Under the pieces are notes generated by a model. That model had not been told where the DNA came from, ran no database searches, and saw only the letters and a program-made list of their open reading frames with translations. Positions 12,603-27,527 of a stretch of 64,000 nucleotides of DNA are shown here, piece after piece. Origin of the DNA: Tubulanus polymorphus (lineage: Eukaryota > Nemertea > Palaeonemertea > Tubulaniformes > Tubulanidae); NCBI RefSeq assembly GCF_964204645.1, contig NC_134029.1:4039001-4103000 (forward strand). Direction: 5' to 3'. How positions within the stretch are numbered: the first letter of the stretch is position 1; each line of letters begins with the position of its first letter. The translations under genes and the position numbers were made by a program.

Positions 12603-14617
12603 TGTCGAAGTGTACGATTTGAAATTTCGGATATTTTCGTGTATATATTGTTAATCGGAATGTTCAGACGGTTAACAAAAGCAGGTGTTTCGAGCGGCGT
12701 TCTCCGCGTGTTGTGGGTCGTGAAATAGTCAAAACAAACGTTCGCAGAAACCCATGTTCAAACAAAGTTCTTTGTCTATTGGGCAATTAATTTCGAAATA
12801 AACTACTCCCTAAAAGTTACACATATAAATAAGTCTCTATTTCGAGCCGACGCGGGACTCGTTAGATCAAGGCGCAATGTGGTGAATATTTACTTATGAT
12901 AACAGGCACTGATGAATTATGTGTCAATATATTCTCGCAAGCTGCTCAGATACAATGTCAATATTAAACGCTATTAAGAATCATTACAGGCAATTAGTCA
13001 CAGAAACCAATGCAACCGTTAAATCATCGCTACCGTTATCCATTCTTTCGCGTTGCCCTGGTGGCGTCTTTCGGGGACACGTCATTCTAGACAGGGTTGT
13101 TGGTATCCCCCACTCCAGATGGGGAGGTGTTGGGCACAACGAATGATACATTCTCGGGGAACCGAACTATCACATCTGGCAGGAGTTGGGTTCATCCAAC
13201 GTAATAGGGCATCATTATAGTTACAGAACAGTTGTTAGTTAGTTGATGACAGTTAGTTGAAGAGTGTGCTACTGTCACGCCGTCGCGAACGGAAACCTTA
13301 AATGACACCTATTGGTAGATGTTGGAACCATAACCAAAGCTATCACTGGTGTTGCCATCTGACGTTCGGTCGCTGAAATATCTTCCATATTTCTCGCACA
13401 ATTCATTTTGTACAAAAATCATTACAATCTAGAACAAGGCTCTGGCCGCATAAACACTATAATCTATTTCAAAAACTCACTAATAGAACTGCCTAAACCA
13501 AGAAATAATACTACAACAAAATCTTCATATTTGGAGTCTTAACAATATAGTTATACATCTGAACGTAAGCGGACTTAATACAGTAATACGATTCACAATC
13601 GACACCATTAGTGTAGTCTATTTATTAACTAGCCAAACGCCTGTTTTACACCTACTTATCCTGATTTTGACACTTGATGTATGTTCTGATTTTGATCGAA
13701 CCGGGATGACGGTCTATCAATACGCATATGCATAGAACACTGTCTGACCACTTTTGCTAAATATCATCACATACACATTAGTTTACTGTTTCTGATGTTT
13801 CGACTGTAAACTCAGTCTCATTGCCGCGATAGCTGGAACGCTGCCTCCGTTTTTGGCTTCAGGATAGCAAGCTCCGTACGCAATGGTGGCTGGAAAGTTG
13901 CCTCTTGACATCGGTCTCATCAAAAACTACCAAAAACCTAATCGTGACAATGTAAATAAAACCCGATCAAGACTGTATATACGTTAGTGTACAAACATGT
14001 ATTCAATATTCACGTGCCTGTGCCGCTTTCTTACTGACGGTGTATCAATGCGCATAGTACTGTCCGTTTGATTGCGACGCATCCACCTAACTATGCACTG
14101 TATATTAGAAACACAAACTGCTCCCTGTGTACAACTTTTACTTTTAGGCAAACTCAGCACCAGATGTGAATCAACTGCGCACCCCTTGACGGATAAACCC
14201 ATCCTCATCGGAGCTACACCGTCGATGTCATACAACTACACTTCGGATACCCCAGGACCGGATACTCTCATTTGGAAAATTTGCGTTTCGAAATGTGCTT
14301 CCTTTCTATCTAGTCAAAACGCAGGACAATCAACTTAGAGGACTTCTACATCAACATCTACCCGAGATAAAACTAAAATAAACTATCGGACTATTTGCAC
14401 GTAGAAAACGACCAAAAAAAATTGAAAATGGACAAAATGATCTTCAACCTTGTAATATAGCTATTTCTAAAATTTCGATGTATTAGATTAGGCAGCCAAG
14501 AAAATTCAACCCAATTAGTCGCTTGTGCCGGTTCAGACTGAATGGAAGATTGTTTGAATGAACCGGAACCGGATTTCCCGATTATGTACTTCGATTTAAA
14601 CAAAATACTTTTGTAAA

Positions 14618-14795
14618 CTCGACCGCCGATCACACAACTATATCTGTACTTCGATTTCCGATTTCAAAATCAAACACCCTGTTTCGCTCCCGGCTGGTGT
14701 GGTGGAGTCTGTAAGGGACACCCAATCAAAAAATCAAACGAAATTTTCCAACCAAATAAGTAACAGGGACAATCCCTATTTTAACATCAATAAAG
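14618..14795 (+). repeat. Dispersed repeat family, copy 2 (longest)
   Basis: The copy contains CTTCGATTTCCGATTTCAAA, then TGTTTCGCTCCCGGCTGGTG, then GGGACACCCAATC, and ends with CAGGGACAATCCCTATT, a short palindrome also present in the reversed copy near 47175. The matching extent defines a unit of at least about 170 bp. Confidence 0.65.
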
Positions 14796-14924
14796 AAATA
14801 TATTTCCTTTTCGTGTAATCCGATAGATGGAGAAGGAGAAAATCCTACAATGAATCTAGAATAAAAGACGAAATTTCTGTTAGATACGAATATATTTCTG
14901 CAACATATCAGCAAATATCTAATA

Positions 14925-14990
14925 ACCACCATCAGGCATGCCGTAAAGTATGAAATAGCCATCATCAATTTGCCTGATGAGGGCTATTGG
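14925..14990. repeat. Degenerate CTGATGA-containing hairpin
   Basis: CCATCAGGCATG and, downstream, GCCATCATC followed by GCCTGATGAGGGC form imperfect inverted halves like the fold-back at 8101-8182. The GAAAC part of the hammerhead core is missing here, so this is at most a decayed relative. Confidence 0.3.
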
Positions 14991-17900
14991 CTAATATTCA
15001 CATCTATTTGAACATCTTTATTTTCATTGGATTTATTGTGGGATTTTCTACTGAATTCATATATATTAGACGGAAATTGTGAATTAGCTCGACCGATAGA
15101 TGGAGAACGTGTACAACGCGACATGACGTTCTAAGCGACAAAACTTTGATCGTGGATCGGTTAAATGGTAGCGCTCCGAATAAATACAAGGGAGATGAGC
15201 CGTATCCTATCACATTACCTTTACTGTGGTCTGGTCAAGGTTTCATAACCCACATTGCCCACAATTGACTTTTTTGCTTGATATTCCAGGATATGTGTAA
15301 ATCATCGGTTCCAAGTTGTTTTCAAAAGTAGAAAAATGATAAGAATACAAATCGCCCAAGGACATTCCTCCACCACCACTGAAATTTGGACGGGCCCATC
15401 AAAATATGATGCCAGAAAATTCCTGATTGACCTTTTCGATTGGATTTACAATTTTTCAAAATGGACTATGCGGTTCTTCGCATCTTCGGCACGATTCGCA
15501 CATGTTATTGGCGCAAGGGCCCTTTATGGATCCGCCCTTGATAGCTTCACGGCTCAGTGTATGCTTAATTCCAATTGGAATTTGTTTAACCGATTGCAAA
15601 AAAAGATTTCTCTTAAATGTCCGTCATCCTGATTTTGTGAAAATTGAAAGCAGCTTCTAAAAGAATCAAGACGGCGTTCGATTTTGTTCAATCGCGTCGG
15701 TATCTAATTGAAAATGAATATGACGTAACCGAATGAGACAAGCTCCGATGAGCCCACGATTCTCGGAGACGAAATCCGTAATTTACCTCGAATCTGCGGC
15801 GATTAGCGACGACAAGATTCAGCGACCGCCTCATATTACTGCTGAAAATCAACGCAATCGTGGCTTTATAAATTTGATTAGTATCAATAAATTCACCGTG
15901 TTAGCCTAATGCGTTCCATTTCGGTGTAAATGGAATGCGTCGTTTTAGCCGATTCGTAGCCAATTTCATCTCATTTTGCCTCATCAGCGAATTCATTTAA
16001 CCTTACTTTTATGCCGGCTAAAACAAGTGACTGCAGTAAAAACCGAGCTTCATTTATTCGGAACATGAAGTCATCTTTTATTTGCTAGGTTCTATTTGCC
16101 GAGACCCAGAACGGGCAATGCTGATGTCAATTTTCGCAAGTAAATAGCCTATTAACTCGGCAGGGTAATGTAAAATGCAAATTTAGCAACAGTGCCGCTA
16201 AAACAAATAAAATGACAGTAACTAAAGAATTGATAAATGGCAACTTGGGGAGTATATTAAGGGACTTTTTATGATCCACCGAGTTCGTTTCATCGCAAAA
16301 TATTCGACCATGCGTCGACAAGTGTACACTTATTGTACAGGGTTTCGTTTCCGCGTACATAAAAATCGTGATTAAAACCAGATTAATGTCGTTATCGAAT
16401 TTTCATAAATGAAAATTGATCGTTCATTTGCATCGTTCGATCTACAAAATCGGATGATATCATAATCAAAATGGAACTTCTTTTTTTTTAATATCGAATA
16501 CGATTCATTTTCTCGAATGCGTATGTTTTGTAAGGAGAAAATCCCCAATCTATCCCTGCGTTTCGAAAGTTCCGTATTAAGTTCCGGTTGCAGGAGATGA
16601 CAACCATCCCTTTTTCAGCCGACAGAGATGTCCCCCACGCGCGCTGTCTTTACACTTCAATTACCGCAAACGATAGATGCTTTTACGGCTTTAACTTTAG
16701 AGATTTTTATCAGACGATTTCTTGCCATTACCGGCAGAAATTAGGAGTTAATTATTTAATGCATTGGCCGGAGATGGGAACCGATAGAACGGGAAGGTGC
16801 CGGTATAGTGGACGAATCAGTTTTTTGCCGGTCGTGTGACAAGTGAAAGGAAAGTAGGAACCGAGACGGCACAATGTTGACATTTAAAGTTCAATCAGTT
16901 GAAAAGGTAGTCTCTCTTGTCATGTGATGTCGTCTTGACTGAGAACATTATATCAGTAGAAATATGGATGTGAATAAAACAAAACCACTAGATCATTTGA
17001 ATGATCCCAATGCAAGGTTAAGGAGCCGAATATTGTCTCCCACCATGTTTGGTACTCACACACCGAGCACAGTTCCAGAAAATCATTTTTATCATCATTT
17101 TTTTCTCTCAGGGCAACCAATTTCCACAAATGAATTTGAGGTTGACTTGTTGATGTCAATATAGAAATATGGCATTTCTAACTTCTTGCTTGAGTGAAAT
17201 CATGGACTCTAAAACGAAAGGGTGAAATGGTGAAATCTACCATTGTCGTTCTGTTTTTCTGTGATAGCTAATCATATGCTCCCAATCCAAGAAGATCCAG
17301 TGAAGTACAATAATAACAGGTTTCTCTTATTTCATGACTCAGTCTTAGAGTTAAATGAAAATAAATGTGCTAAAATTGCGTGGTCAGTATATGACATTTT
17401 ATTTCGCAGTAAAGCGTATAGATGTTACCCGTAGCACCATCACTTCCGTCGCAGAAGCTTTCGCTAATATGTAACCAAGGCATCGTCAAAAGGTGACGAT
17501 GGACGTCTTCCTGAACAGGGTTCCATAGTTCTGGATTTAGGAATAATTAGGATTGACCATATCAAATGATTAAGTTGACTACCTAGATCAGAACCAATGG
17601 AAACATTTTTTTCAGAAAACAGCTATGATAAGTTGCAACTTCTCAATAAGTACGAACAAGTTAGGATGATCGCGATGATGTTGATGAAACGCCTTGATCG
17701 TTCAAAGCCAACCACCTTCCTGATTCAGAGTTTATTTTCATGAGTTTGACTCTGCTGGGGTCACGATATTTGATTGTTTAGCTCAATAGCCCATGGTATT
17801 TTTACACACATTTGGTTTTTGGTGTTGATGTAAAGATGGCCACAATATTACGGAGAATATGATGGCCCTTCCTTGATGGATAGCGTCTCGCCGACGGCTA

Positions 17901-20900
17901 AGGAAGCTTATATTTCTACGTAGATTCTCAAGAAAAGTGCAAAAGCTTGCGTCCACCGCCGTTAAATGTCACGATGTAACCAGTGTTATTAATGTATCAT
18001 CCGCTCATTTGTAGCTAGTTAGCGTTTTCTGTTACAACAAGAGTATAAAGTGCAGCTTTACTTTATTACATAATTGTCTATGATAAACGACGTCAGGTTT
18101 TATCATTTATCTCCCGGTATAAATCATCTACACTAATCGAATCTCTTTGTCATCTATTTTCCCACTTTCCGCATTTATTTCGGCTATCATTCTTCTTCGT
18201 CGTCCGTTCCGCCATATCCATGGTCTCTGTTTTATGATGTACTTCCGGTGCGTTATGTCCACGCTATGATTTCTGTGAGCCGACATTAATGGCGGCCATT
18301 TAGCCGCGTCGGTCGGCTGTTCGCTTCGTGCCGGGTCGGATCATCGGCACCATCAGTTACCAGTAAATGTATTCGGTTTATGAGTTTGCATCGGTACAAA
18401 CATTAATTTAATCACAGTATAATGGTAGTGTTTAACTTGTCAGCTAATGATCCAAAGACAATTAACTTGCTTTAGCGCTGCTAATAGCTTTACTGTAAAC
18501 ACGATCCAAATTACAGGCAATAAAACTTGATGCAATTATAAGACAATGATCTTGATAACTTTTTTACAAATGACACCGGATCATGTCAGTCGAAATACGT
18601 ATTATGTAGTTAGCCATATAGTTGCTTTTAGTCAATCGTATTTGAACAGCATTCCTTTACGAACAAACCAACAGGTAAACCACAACGATAAACCTCTAAA
18701 CATTTTCCTTATGGTGCATTCTGGGAATTGATAAACGGACAAAGCTAATAAACGATGGGTACATCACCCTTGAAGAGGCAGATATGAAATAAATTATGTT
18801 GTATTGAATTTATATGTCAATATTTTCGACAGCTATTACGCCCGAGAGCGATGGCGGCGAGCCACTCTTGGTTAAGACTGTTCATTTAAAGTTGTCGCTA
18901 TCTATATAAAAGTTAATCTAGGCGATACTACGATTTATACGAGTTAGATTAATATAATTCATTTGTACCGCGAACGAGACAAGTGAGTCGACATTAACCG
19001 TAAATAGTTGAAACTACTGCGCACAATAGATGCGAATAATCGAGATTAATTTAATAAAATTTCACAAGCAGTGAAATAAGGGTCGATAAATTAATAGCAG
19101 CCGTTCGTTGAATTGATACGAGAAATTAAACTAATGCGACGCGTTTTCTGGCGAATAGAATCGCTGATAACATTCATTTCCATCGTGTTAACTAATATTA
19201 CCGCGTTCGCAGTTCGGCAGTGTTAACCAACGATTCGGTACTGAAAGGAATCGCTATATACCATTAGGAATGATTAGTTGGGTTATTGGTAACGTTTGAT
19301 AGTTTCTGTGATGCCGAATAAACGATATATTGACTGGGGAAGTCATCCTACTGTTGTTGCTGAATCTGCGTGGAATCAATGCTAATATTTACAGATGAAT
19401 CAACTTATTCTACGGCCGTAACTCTATCAATTTCCTGTCAATTATTCAATTTAGCAGCCACCATTATTGATCGTCGCCGAACAAAATGCACATATTGAAA
19501 AGCCGACTTCAATCAGCGCGTTAATGAATTCATTCGGCTCCAGCGCCGCGACCAGACCGCGGTAGAAATCTCAGCGTGAAACGTGAATCTCTATAGAAAA
19601 TGTCTCAACTGAACGGGAAAAATTTGCCGGCCCCGATACGCTCGATAACAATGCGAGCATTTAGCCCGTTTTGTTACAGCCGATGACAAACATTTTAACG
19701 CCCGGTACGCTTCGAGATCCCAACTTCCGGTGACGTCGGCTCCGATGAATGGTCCGAAACCGGAGCTCGCTATTCGGAATAATATTGGGTAAATTCACGC
19801 AGCGAAAGGACTTAAACGACTTCCTCTCAACATAAACACGCACTCGCATTTTACTTTATATCACAATTCAAAGCGAACAATCGGCTCCTAAATTGCGGGG
19901 CTATATTTCGGGTCGGATTGCGTGTCCAAAATGAATGAAACCGCAATTCTGCAATTGAATACGGATAAACCAAGGGTCGTGGGTCAAACTAGGCTCAGAA
20001 TCAATTAGATATTTTAAAGTGAATTTGTCATTAAATTCTGATTCAGCCTCAAACGCTGATCGAAGAACTGAATTCAGGCCTCACTGGTCAGCTGGCCTTC
20101 TTAATACAATATTGAATCACTGGATAATTCTATTTTTTTCAAAATTGTTTGAAAATATCAATGAACTATTTATTTACAATCGTAAGAAAACAATGAAATC
20201 AATTTCCTCCGTTTATAGATCTTGACCTAAAATTTGCGAATAACAACATTCTCTGAAATTTCTACACTCACTGGTGGAACGAATTTTGTGGGTACTACAT
20301 CACGTATACTTCATGTAGCCGAAAATGAAATTCATGAAATTCACCCACAAATGACTTAAAAGCTTTGTCGGTTACTCCTCTGATCGTTATTAGGTTATAA
20401 AAAGCAAAGTGAATTATGGATTTTGCTCGAAGGCATTGTCTTAAAGTAGAAACGTGATCGCGTACACGGATAAAGAATACAATTCTTTTTGTCTAAATAT
20501 AAAATCTATAATAAAAGAAACGCGCTTTATTTTTATTTCTCAGTTTCTTTGGCGTCACGTTTATTTATTGTTTTAGCCAGTATTGAGTGACGTAATTTTC
20601 AAAAATTGCGACGTTCTGTTTTGTTGCGTGGACGTTTCTCGAAGTAGACATCCGATACATCGACTTTCGCAAGGTTAAGTCACATGAGAGATACAGCTCT
20701 ACCTGAGGAAGACGGGTCCTGAAGTTTACGTTTACACGTGAGAAAAATTACATTTTTTTTCTGGATGGCTTATCTATAAAAACAGCATTTTTCTTCCATA
20801 CCTTATATGTGTGTAACATCCTAATGAAATAAATTTCAAACAATCAATACGATATATCTAATAACTGAATGATATATGAAAGTAATGACACATCATTTTG

Positions 20901-23900
20901 ATAACTACTTAATTGGGATCAATTTCAGTTTCTGCTTTTCGACTGATGCATCATTCCAGCCCATGAGATTATCTTTTTTTTATATTCATTCATCCAAGAA
21001 TTTCAGGCGCATATTACAACATTCTAGTGAAAACTAGGAGCCATGAACTGTATTACTCGCCATATAGTTATGGTCACAATGAAACGGAAGAACGCGGGTT
21101 TCAACCTCCGGCTCCACCGCGCTGACAGAAAACAGATTGCATTTGTCGGTAAATTAAGCAGATTCCAAAGTCAAGATTTTCTCACTGTAACCGTAGTGAA
21201 TGAAACCGAATCGTATTCGGCTGAAATTCTTGGCAATTTTACCGCGTACGTTCTCCAGGCAAGCGCCGACTTCCTGGCCGCGTCGAACGAAGCCCCACGC
21301 TGCGTGTTCGATGAAAATTTATTTCCGTGCCTTCTCCATCATTCGGTAATTGGCGACGACGTTCATTATTATCGATGATAGATGAGAAAACGGAGAAATG
21401 GAGGTGTTAAATTGTCGTCTAATAGACCCGCAGAAAAAGCTCCACATACGACGCAGAAATAGGAAATGAGAAAAAAATTATCGATACGAAACTTCACCGG
21501 TCAGTAGATATTAGACACCATATTGCATTGTGCTCGATAGCACCACGATATTTACTTTCAAGTTATTACAAATAAATCATGAAATCAATTTTGTAGGTTT
21601 GGCTATTTCTTTGACCTGTGTATGTTTGTGAATTTGTATTGTATCTGGGCAGAGAAATACTTCTATCCGATACAATGGCTGTTAAATGGCTTCTGGCTTC
21701 ATCTCAACGAACTTTCAACGAAATCATTTCAGTGTGGATTAACTAAGTTGAGTTGTAATGCAAACATCCGGTGTCCTTTTCGTCAATAAGGATGAATAAG
21801 GTTTGATTTGAATTGATGCATCGTCCACATCGACTGAAACGAACTTTCGTTTCGTGAAAAGGAGGCTGAATTTTTATATAGAATTAGCCGAAGTGTCGAA
21901 ACTCGCGCGATAAAACCGAAATAAAACGTACCATTTTTCACATCGGACATAGTGCGATTTTACGATTTAAAACGCATTCATGCCGTTATAAAAACGTTAT
22001 GATAATTGAATAATTCAACACTCCATTTTACTGCACGCCGTGATGGGAATTCTTTTCACGACTTGCCAATGTTGTTTTGTCACGAAACATCTGAAAATTT
22101 GCATTTCTCCGTCGTCAGTTGCAAATTTCATTTTGATGCATACCAATATCTACGTTCATATTTATGTGAGTTGAACCAAGGTCGGAGAGAAAGTGAGAGA
22201 TAGATTCCGAAAGTTTTGAATTATTGACTGGCCTGAGCTTCGTGGAGAGATAGAAAAGACGTAGCACAAACTGAATTAGATCAAATGAAAATCTAGAATT
22301 TCTCAGAATAACTAGTTATTCTGAATGTCTTTGTTGTGATTCGAATTTGTTGACCAATGATTTTTTACCTAAAAAACTAAGGTTACTGTTTGTAACTTCC
22401 TCTGATCGGACGTTTGAATTATTGAATATATTCAGACATTACCCGCGTATAGAAATACAACGTGTTTTATAGTTTAAAGCGTTTGTCATTCTTTGCTGTC
22501 TGTTATGATTCAGCAGCGACGGCAATATTTCGCCCGAAGGACAAACACTGAATTCAAACAATGAATGTTTATAATTGACAACTTTGACGTGCAGTTATGT
22601 GGTATACATCATACAACTGCATCATCTATCACTCTCTCCGATTTCCAAAAGCTATCTCTGGGCCTTCCATTCACCATTCCATTTTGAAAACTGATGTGAT
22701 CACGATATCAAACTCAATCAATTCTCATACATGGAACTTATCTTGCAACTGCTTTAATGCTTAAATCTTTTTTCAAATCATTTTAAACGCACTTCTTCAT
22801 TATACGAATTTCTACTCGCGCTAAGTTTGTTCTCAAACATCGTGTTTTGCTATTCACCTTTTATGAACAATTAATAAATAGTCTATTAATGCGGTCTATT
22901 GGCATCTGTTATGTTTCCTCTCAGTGTGAGCTCGTTATGACAATCTGGTGGATTCCCACTCAGTACTGGCGTGCCGCCGTGGTATCCAAAAGTTTATACC
23001 GATAGGGAGGAGTCTCGGTGTACTTGTCCCTGGGCAACACGTGGACTCTCTGTTGCGCTGATACACAGATCGCATCATTAGATATACGCCTTCCTTTATG
23101 CGCTACCAAAGCTCTACATTGTCTGATCTAGATTGCCTTACGGGTGCAATTGTCTAAATTGCTGTAAAACTAAAGATCATCGATCCAAAAGCGTTTATTC
23201 TTCGCATTACAGTAAACGCTATGTATCGATTCGTTCTATTCATGAAGTCACCATAAAAAAAGCTCGCTGGATATTGGGAAAAAAATGTTCTCTGTTCTTC
23301 CATTCTTCTATCGTCGTGTACAGATCCGCGAACACGAGGCAAAGTTTACATACAAGACCATTTGATTTGTGTACAAAAAACATGTTTGATACGCGAGAAA
23401 TATAATGAAATTTGCTCTATTCGCGTGGTATTTTAGGGAATGGTATCTTATCTCAAGGGATATTTTTTTTGATAATGCGGCATCTTCCATTCTCTGGCGA
23501 AGATGATCTAAAACCAAAATGAATTGTCAGAGAAAGAAAACGTTTTGAATTGTTCGGGTTGATCGGGGGATTTGATGTATGTGAAAATGTAGCGGGCGTT
23601 GAAATGTGCTTTTTCGATTCTTTTGTTACGGAGTTTAGAACAGATTACGCTCAAACTGAGCCTGGTTGACATGCGTAAACCTGGTGGATTTTTCTTCCAT
23701 GTCCGGCGAGTCACTGCATCATTTTCAGTTGACAGCTTCGTTTGGATGATGCGCTCTCTCGGGAACGTATTCAACACAAATCACCGGCCGTTGCTGCTGT
23801 TATTAATGCCGGATCTTTACTCGTCTGGTCCGCTGTACGCAGGCGACGCTGGGAAAAACAATGGTGCTAGTTCATAACGAACTCTACAGATTGACCGCGA

Positions 23901-25300
23901 TAGACAATAAACTGACCAATATCGATTGGATGTGGTTGACCGCAAGCTGTGCAAGTCCCGTCACCCGGTCACTTGACGATAGATCGACATATTTCCCAGA
24001 GATTACAATAGTTTCAATAAAATATTCACAACAAAAATATCAATATCTTCATTTTTGAGTAGATTGAATCTTCGTCTCTTCGTTTCCCTAAATCATCTAC
24101 AAAATGTATTTGCAAGAATATGTATAAATTCTCTGTAGTTCGCTAAGACTAGAAAGTTAAACCCAAATAGAAAAGCGAAAAATCTAATACATCGGACATT
24201 GTTTCAAAACTTCGAAATATCGAAAAAGTGGTCGATGTATTATTTCTTTCGGTTTTTGGTGTGAATTTGACGTATGATTTGACCCTAACAGGGTCTCTGA
24301 TCCACCACTCTCGAGCGTCATGTCGGCCCGGTAGAAATCATTTGAACTGTTCCCATTTTTCTGTCACTGCTATCTCATCAATCTTCACCTGTAATTAGGG
24401 CCTTCTCTTAGTTAGCCTTGTCACAAAACAATGCCATTATCATAATTCCTCATCTAGCTGATGCGAGTTGTTAATGTGTAAGGCATTACGGGCGCCATTA
24501 GCGGGTCAGCGGACGGGACGCAAAACATGACCACCATTAACAAGGTAATATACACTGTTTGGATTGATATAAATGAGATATCGGTGACCTTTATGTATAT
24601 CACCCATTCCTTACAGGACAATTAAGCCGTAAAAATAACATAATCAATTTCGTTCAAAGTCAGAATATTTATTAGAGGATACATGTTTTGTTTGTACAAT
24701 CACATGACAAAACTACAATATGGCGAAATAGGTTTTCGGTGCATTTATGGTTGAATCATAGTTCGATGGAATCTATGGTTTAATTTCTCCGAGACTGGTA
24801 TTTTCTGATGGATCTGAAAAAAACAAATGTTTGGAAAACAAAATTCAAAAGCAAGGGAAAAATAGTTCAATTTTCATAACAAATATTGTTTTCACACTGG
24901 TGACAACAACATGGTGAGTACACTGCAAAAATGGAAACTCAGGAACATCTCGTTAGCCCCTTATTCACACCTATAATGTCACCTCGCATCGTGACATCCG
25001 GCTTCTAATTAAAAGAGGAAACAACACGTCAACAATACGTAAGTGCATCGAGTAGGTGATTCCACGCTGACTCTGCGGTGATTCAACGATTCCGATCTTT
25101 CCAAATACTAGATTATATTCACTATCTGTTATACGTAACATCGCTTTTTAACCTAAGTACGTCTTTATACACGATTCTCATTTTTCCGGTACACATGTGC
25201 ATCGGGAATTGCTAAGTTTTGCAAGTAATCTGCGCATGTCTCACTGTCATTATTTCACTGTCAAAATATGAGACGTACATTTCAGAATGACGCAAACCGA

Positions 25301-25462
25301 GGGCTACACTAGTGGCTAATCAGCTGTGGGCTACACTAGTAGTTTATCAGCTGTGGGCTACACTAGTGGTTTATCAGCTGTGGGCTACACTAGTAGTTTA
25401 TCAGCTGTGGGCTACACTAGTTATCTATCAGCTGTGGGCTACATTAGTGGTTTATCAGCTGA
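25301..25462 (+). repeat. 27-bp tandem repeat, six copies, each with CAGCTG and ACTAGT palindromes
   Basis: Six uninterrupted 27-base units start at 25301, 25328, 25355, 25382, 25409 and 25436. Each starts with GGGCTACACTAGT and ends with ATCAGCTG. Copies differ mainly at bases 13-18 of the unit; the sixth has ACATTAGT and ends CTGA. Every copy keeps the E-box CAGCTG at a fixed 27-bp spacing and five keep ACTAGT. The array lies in the desert between the two homeobox genes, about 9 kb upstream of otp. Confidence 0.97.
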
Positions 25463-26042
25463 GGGGGTACTCTAATTGGACCCCATTTTGAGTTGTATCA
25501 GTAAGAAACAAAGGAATTCAGTCCAGTTCAGACATTTTTCACGTATAGAGGAGATAGATAAAAGTGTGAAATATGGACGAGTTATACATTATGATTAAGT
25601 AGTGTTTCTTGGATCCTTTTACACGAAAAAGAACCGCGTTTGAGCCGTTTTAGTAGTAGTTCTCCTTGTTGACTTAACGATTTGATTTATTGCAATTTAC
25701 GTTCGTTTTTCCAATATCCGAGATGGTTACCCAAATCTGTTACCAATGGTAACGACGGCTGCGTTACCGTGTGTCAGGTAATGACGTGAATTAACGCTAA
25801 TTTTGGGAAAAATCAGGGAAACGCTGCTCATTTATAGTGATTTAGTCGCAGCTATAAAATAGTCAATGCCAGAATCGCTGCTCGAGGGCGACAAATGCAG
25901 TGATCCCGAAGAGCATAATACTGTGGTGGCTGACTACTCGGGCCACACAATTTCAAATTGATTAGAAAAAAAATAGTTTGAAAACAAATTTGTTTTAGCA
26001 TGCACTCGATGAAAAACCGATTTTAAGAAAAATCATGTAAAT

Positions 26043-26190
26043 TTGACCGACCATCAAACAATATCTGTATATCGATTTCTCGAGCTCAAAATCAACCTAT
26101 TTCGTTCCCGACATGTGTGATGAGTTTATGGAGCACATCGAATGAGTATTTAACATCAAAACAATTTACTCAATTAGATCAATAAGAGTT
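26043..26190 (+). repeat. Dispersed repeat family, copy 3
   Basis: This copy is diverged: GACCGACCATCAAACAATAT, then TCGATTTCTCGAG, then ATTTCGTTCCCGACATGTGT, in the same order and spacing as copies 2 and 4. Confidence 0.55.
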
Positions 26191-27527
26191 CTAGAACAAA
26201 ATTGAGTGTAGCCGGAAGTATAGTTCGGATGCGTAGAAGTTATTTCGTAATAATTTTCTTATGATATCTACAGAACCCATAACGTAAAGCTCGCCGATAT
26301 TAGCCCCGATTGCATGCGTCAGGGCGATCTGGGAGATCAGATGGGTACCGTAAATGATAAGACTGGGCCTCAAATCAAGGCAGCAGCACAGGTCAGATTG
26401 ATGTTGCAGAGAAACTCCCTTTGTGCATTGTGTATTTCTCCGCAGCAGCGGCAAAGAGTGTTACAGACAACCATTAAGGGCCGTGTTTTATGTGACCAGG
26501 GCGCCGTGAGTAGAAACACTAATTACTGCGACAGACATTTATCAACAAGTAAACCCTGTTTTACCGCCTCGCTCAGATTGTGGCGCCTCTTCCATATACT
26601 TGTCATCGCACTTCGGAGGACGCTCAGCAAATCACGATATGATATATATTCGGCTGCTGTATCAAGTCTACGTTAGTTCTGTTAGTGCTTACTGAAAAAC
26701 AGGGAAAATTATTATTGGTCCCTGGACAGAAACGGGCTTTTTGTTCTGTTAAATTTTCAACTGAACTATACATCGCTCTGGATCGGAACATAATCAGAGA
26801 ACAGGAGTTTGCATTTAAACTAGAAAAGAGAACGTTTACCGGGAACATCCGCTCACCATTAGCGGCCTAGCTATGAATTTCCTACGTAAATTACAGGAAT
26901 GATTTATAGTCGTACTGTGCGTGATCTGAACGGCGTACGCCCAGACTACACCGGCCGTATAATTACCCTCTAATTACTCTGGTTAAAGAATACTATCACT
27001 TCCTTTATCTGTGATTAAAGTTTGGAAACAAAGAGTTACTCGTTTGACAAATACAGCGCCATCAATTAAGGCCCGTTCATTAATCTATCAACGTTCGCGA
27101 GATCGGTAAATAGATACACGGAAGGTGGCGATGCGCGATCGCGCGATTGTTTAAATACCGATTGATCGATCGTGTTGTTTCAGTGCGCGGCGATTCGCGT
27201 CAGATACTAAATCAAAAAACAACAAAAACCAAGCGTCGTCTCTTTCCGGGTGTAAATACAACGGCGACGACTGTTTAGATCGGGAGCAAACAATTTAATG
27301 TTCTCTAAATCTTCCGGGTATATAACGTTGTGCGAAAAAATGACGTCACGAAACAAACGTACGGAACTTTGAAAAAAACAACGTTGACCTTTTAAGGGTC
27401 ACCGAAACCTCAAATAAATCTCACAGCGATCTCTTTGATCGATACAGAAATGTGATAAAAAACTAAATTGACATTGTAAATTAACATAGAAAACAAAGGC
27501 CGACAGATTGTGCTAAGAACTTCGACA

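Larger units (their letters stand above)
9321..25300. other. Gene desert between the homeobox genes, proximal part
   Basis: After the 3' UTR I see no supported coding exon across 16 kb. Open frames are short and unrelated to known domains. Visible contents are copies of a dispersed repeat (12478-12602 and 14618-14795), a degenerate CTGATGA hairpin near 14925-14990, a GGATCCGCCCTTG repeat-end motif (15528-15540), and a small perfect hairpin CATCGTCA/TGACGATG (17481-17501). Many TAATTA-type homeodomain sites occur, as expected in developmental regulatory DNA, but base composition alone would also produce them. Confidence 0.55.

Noticed and set aside
17481-17501. Perfect 8-bp hairpin CATCGTCA/TGACGATG
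   Set aside because: Too short to separate from chance in a 64-kb window and without other context.
21043-21378. 111-codon open frame on the plus strand
   Set aside because: The composition is fairly protein-like but I see no domain, no splice partner and no promoter motif; not enough to call a gene.
25301-25462. CRISPR-like array
   Set aside because: The units are contiguous without spacers and the genome is eukaryotic; it is a minisatellite.
26314-26676. 120-codon open frame on the plus strand
   Set aside because: No recognisable domain, an equally long overlapping antisense frame, and no splice or promoter context; most likely chance.
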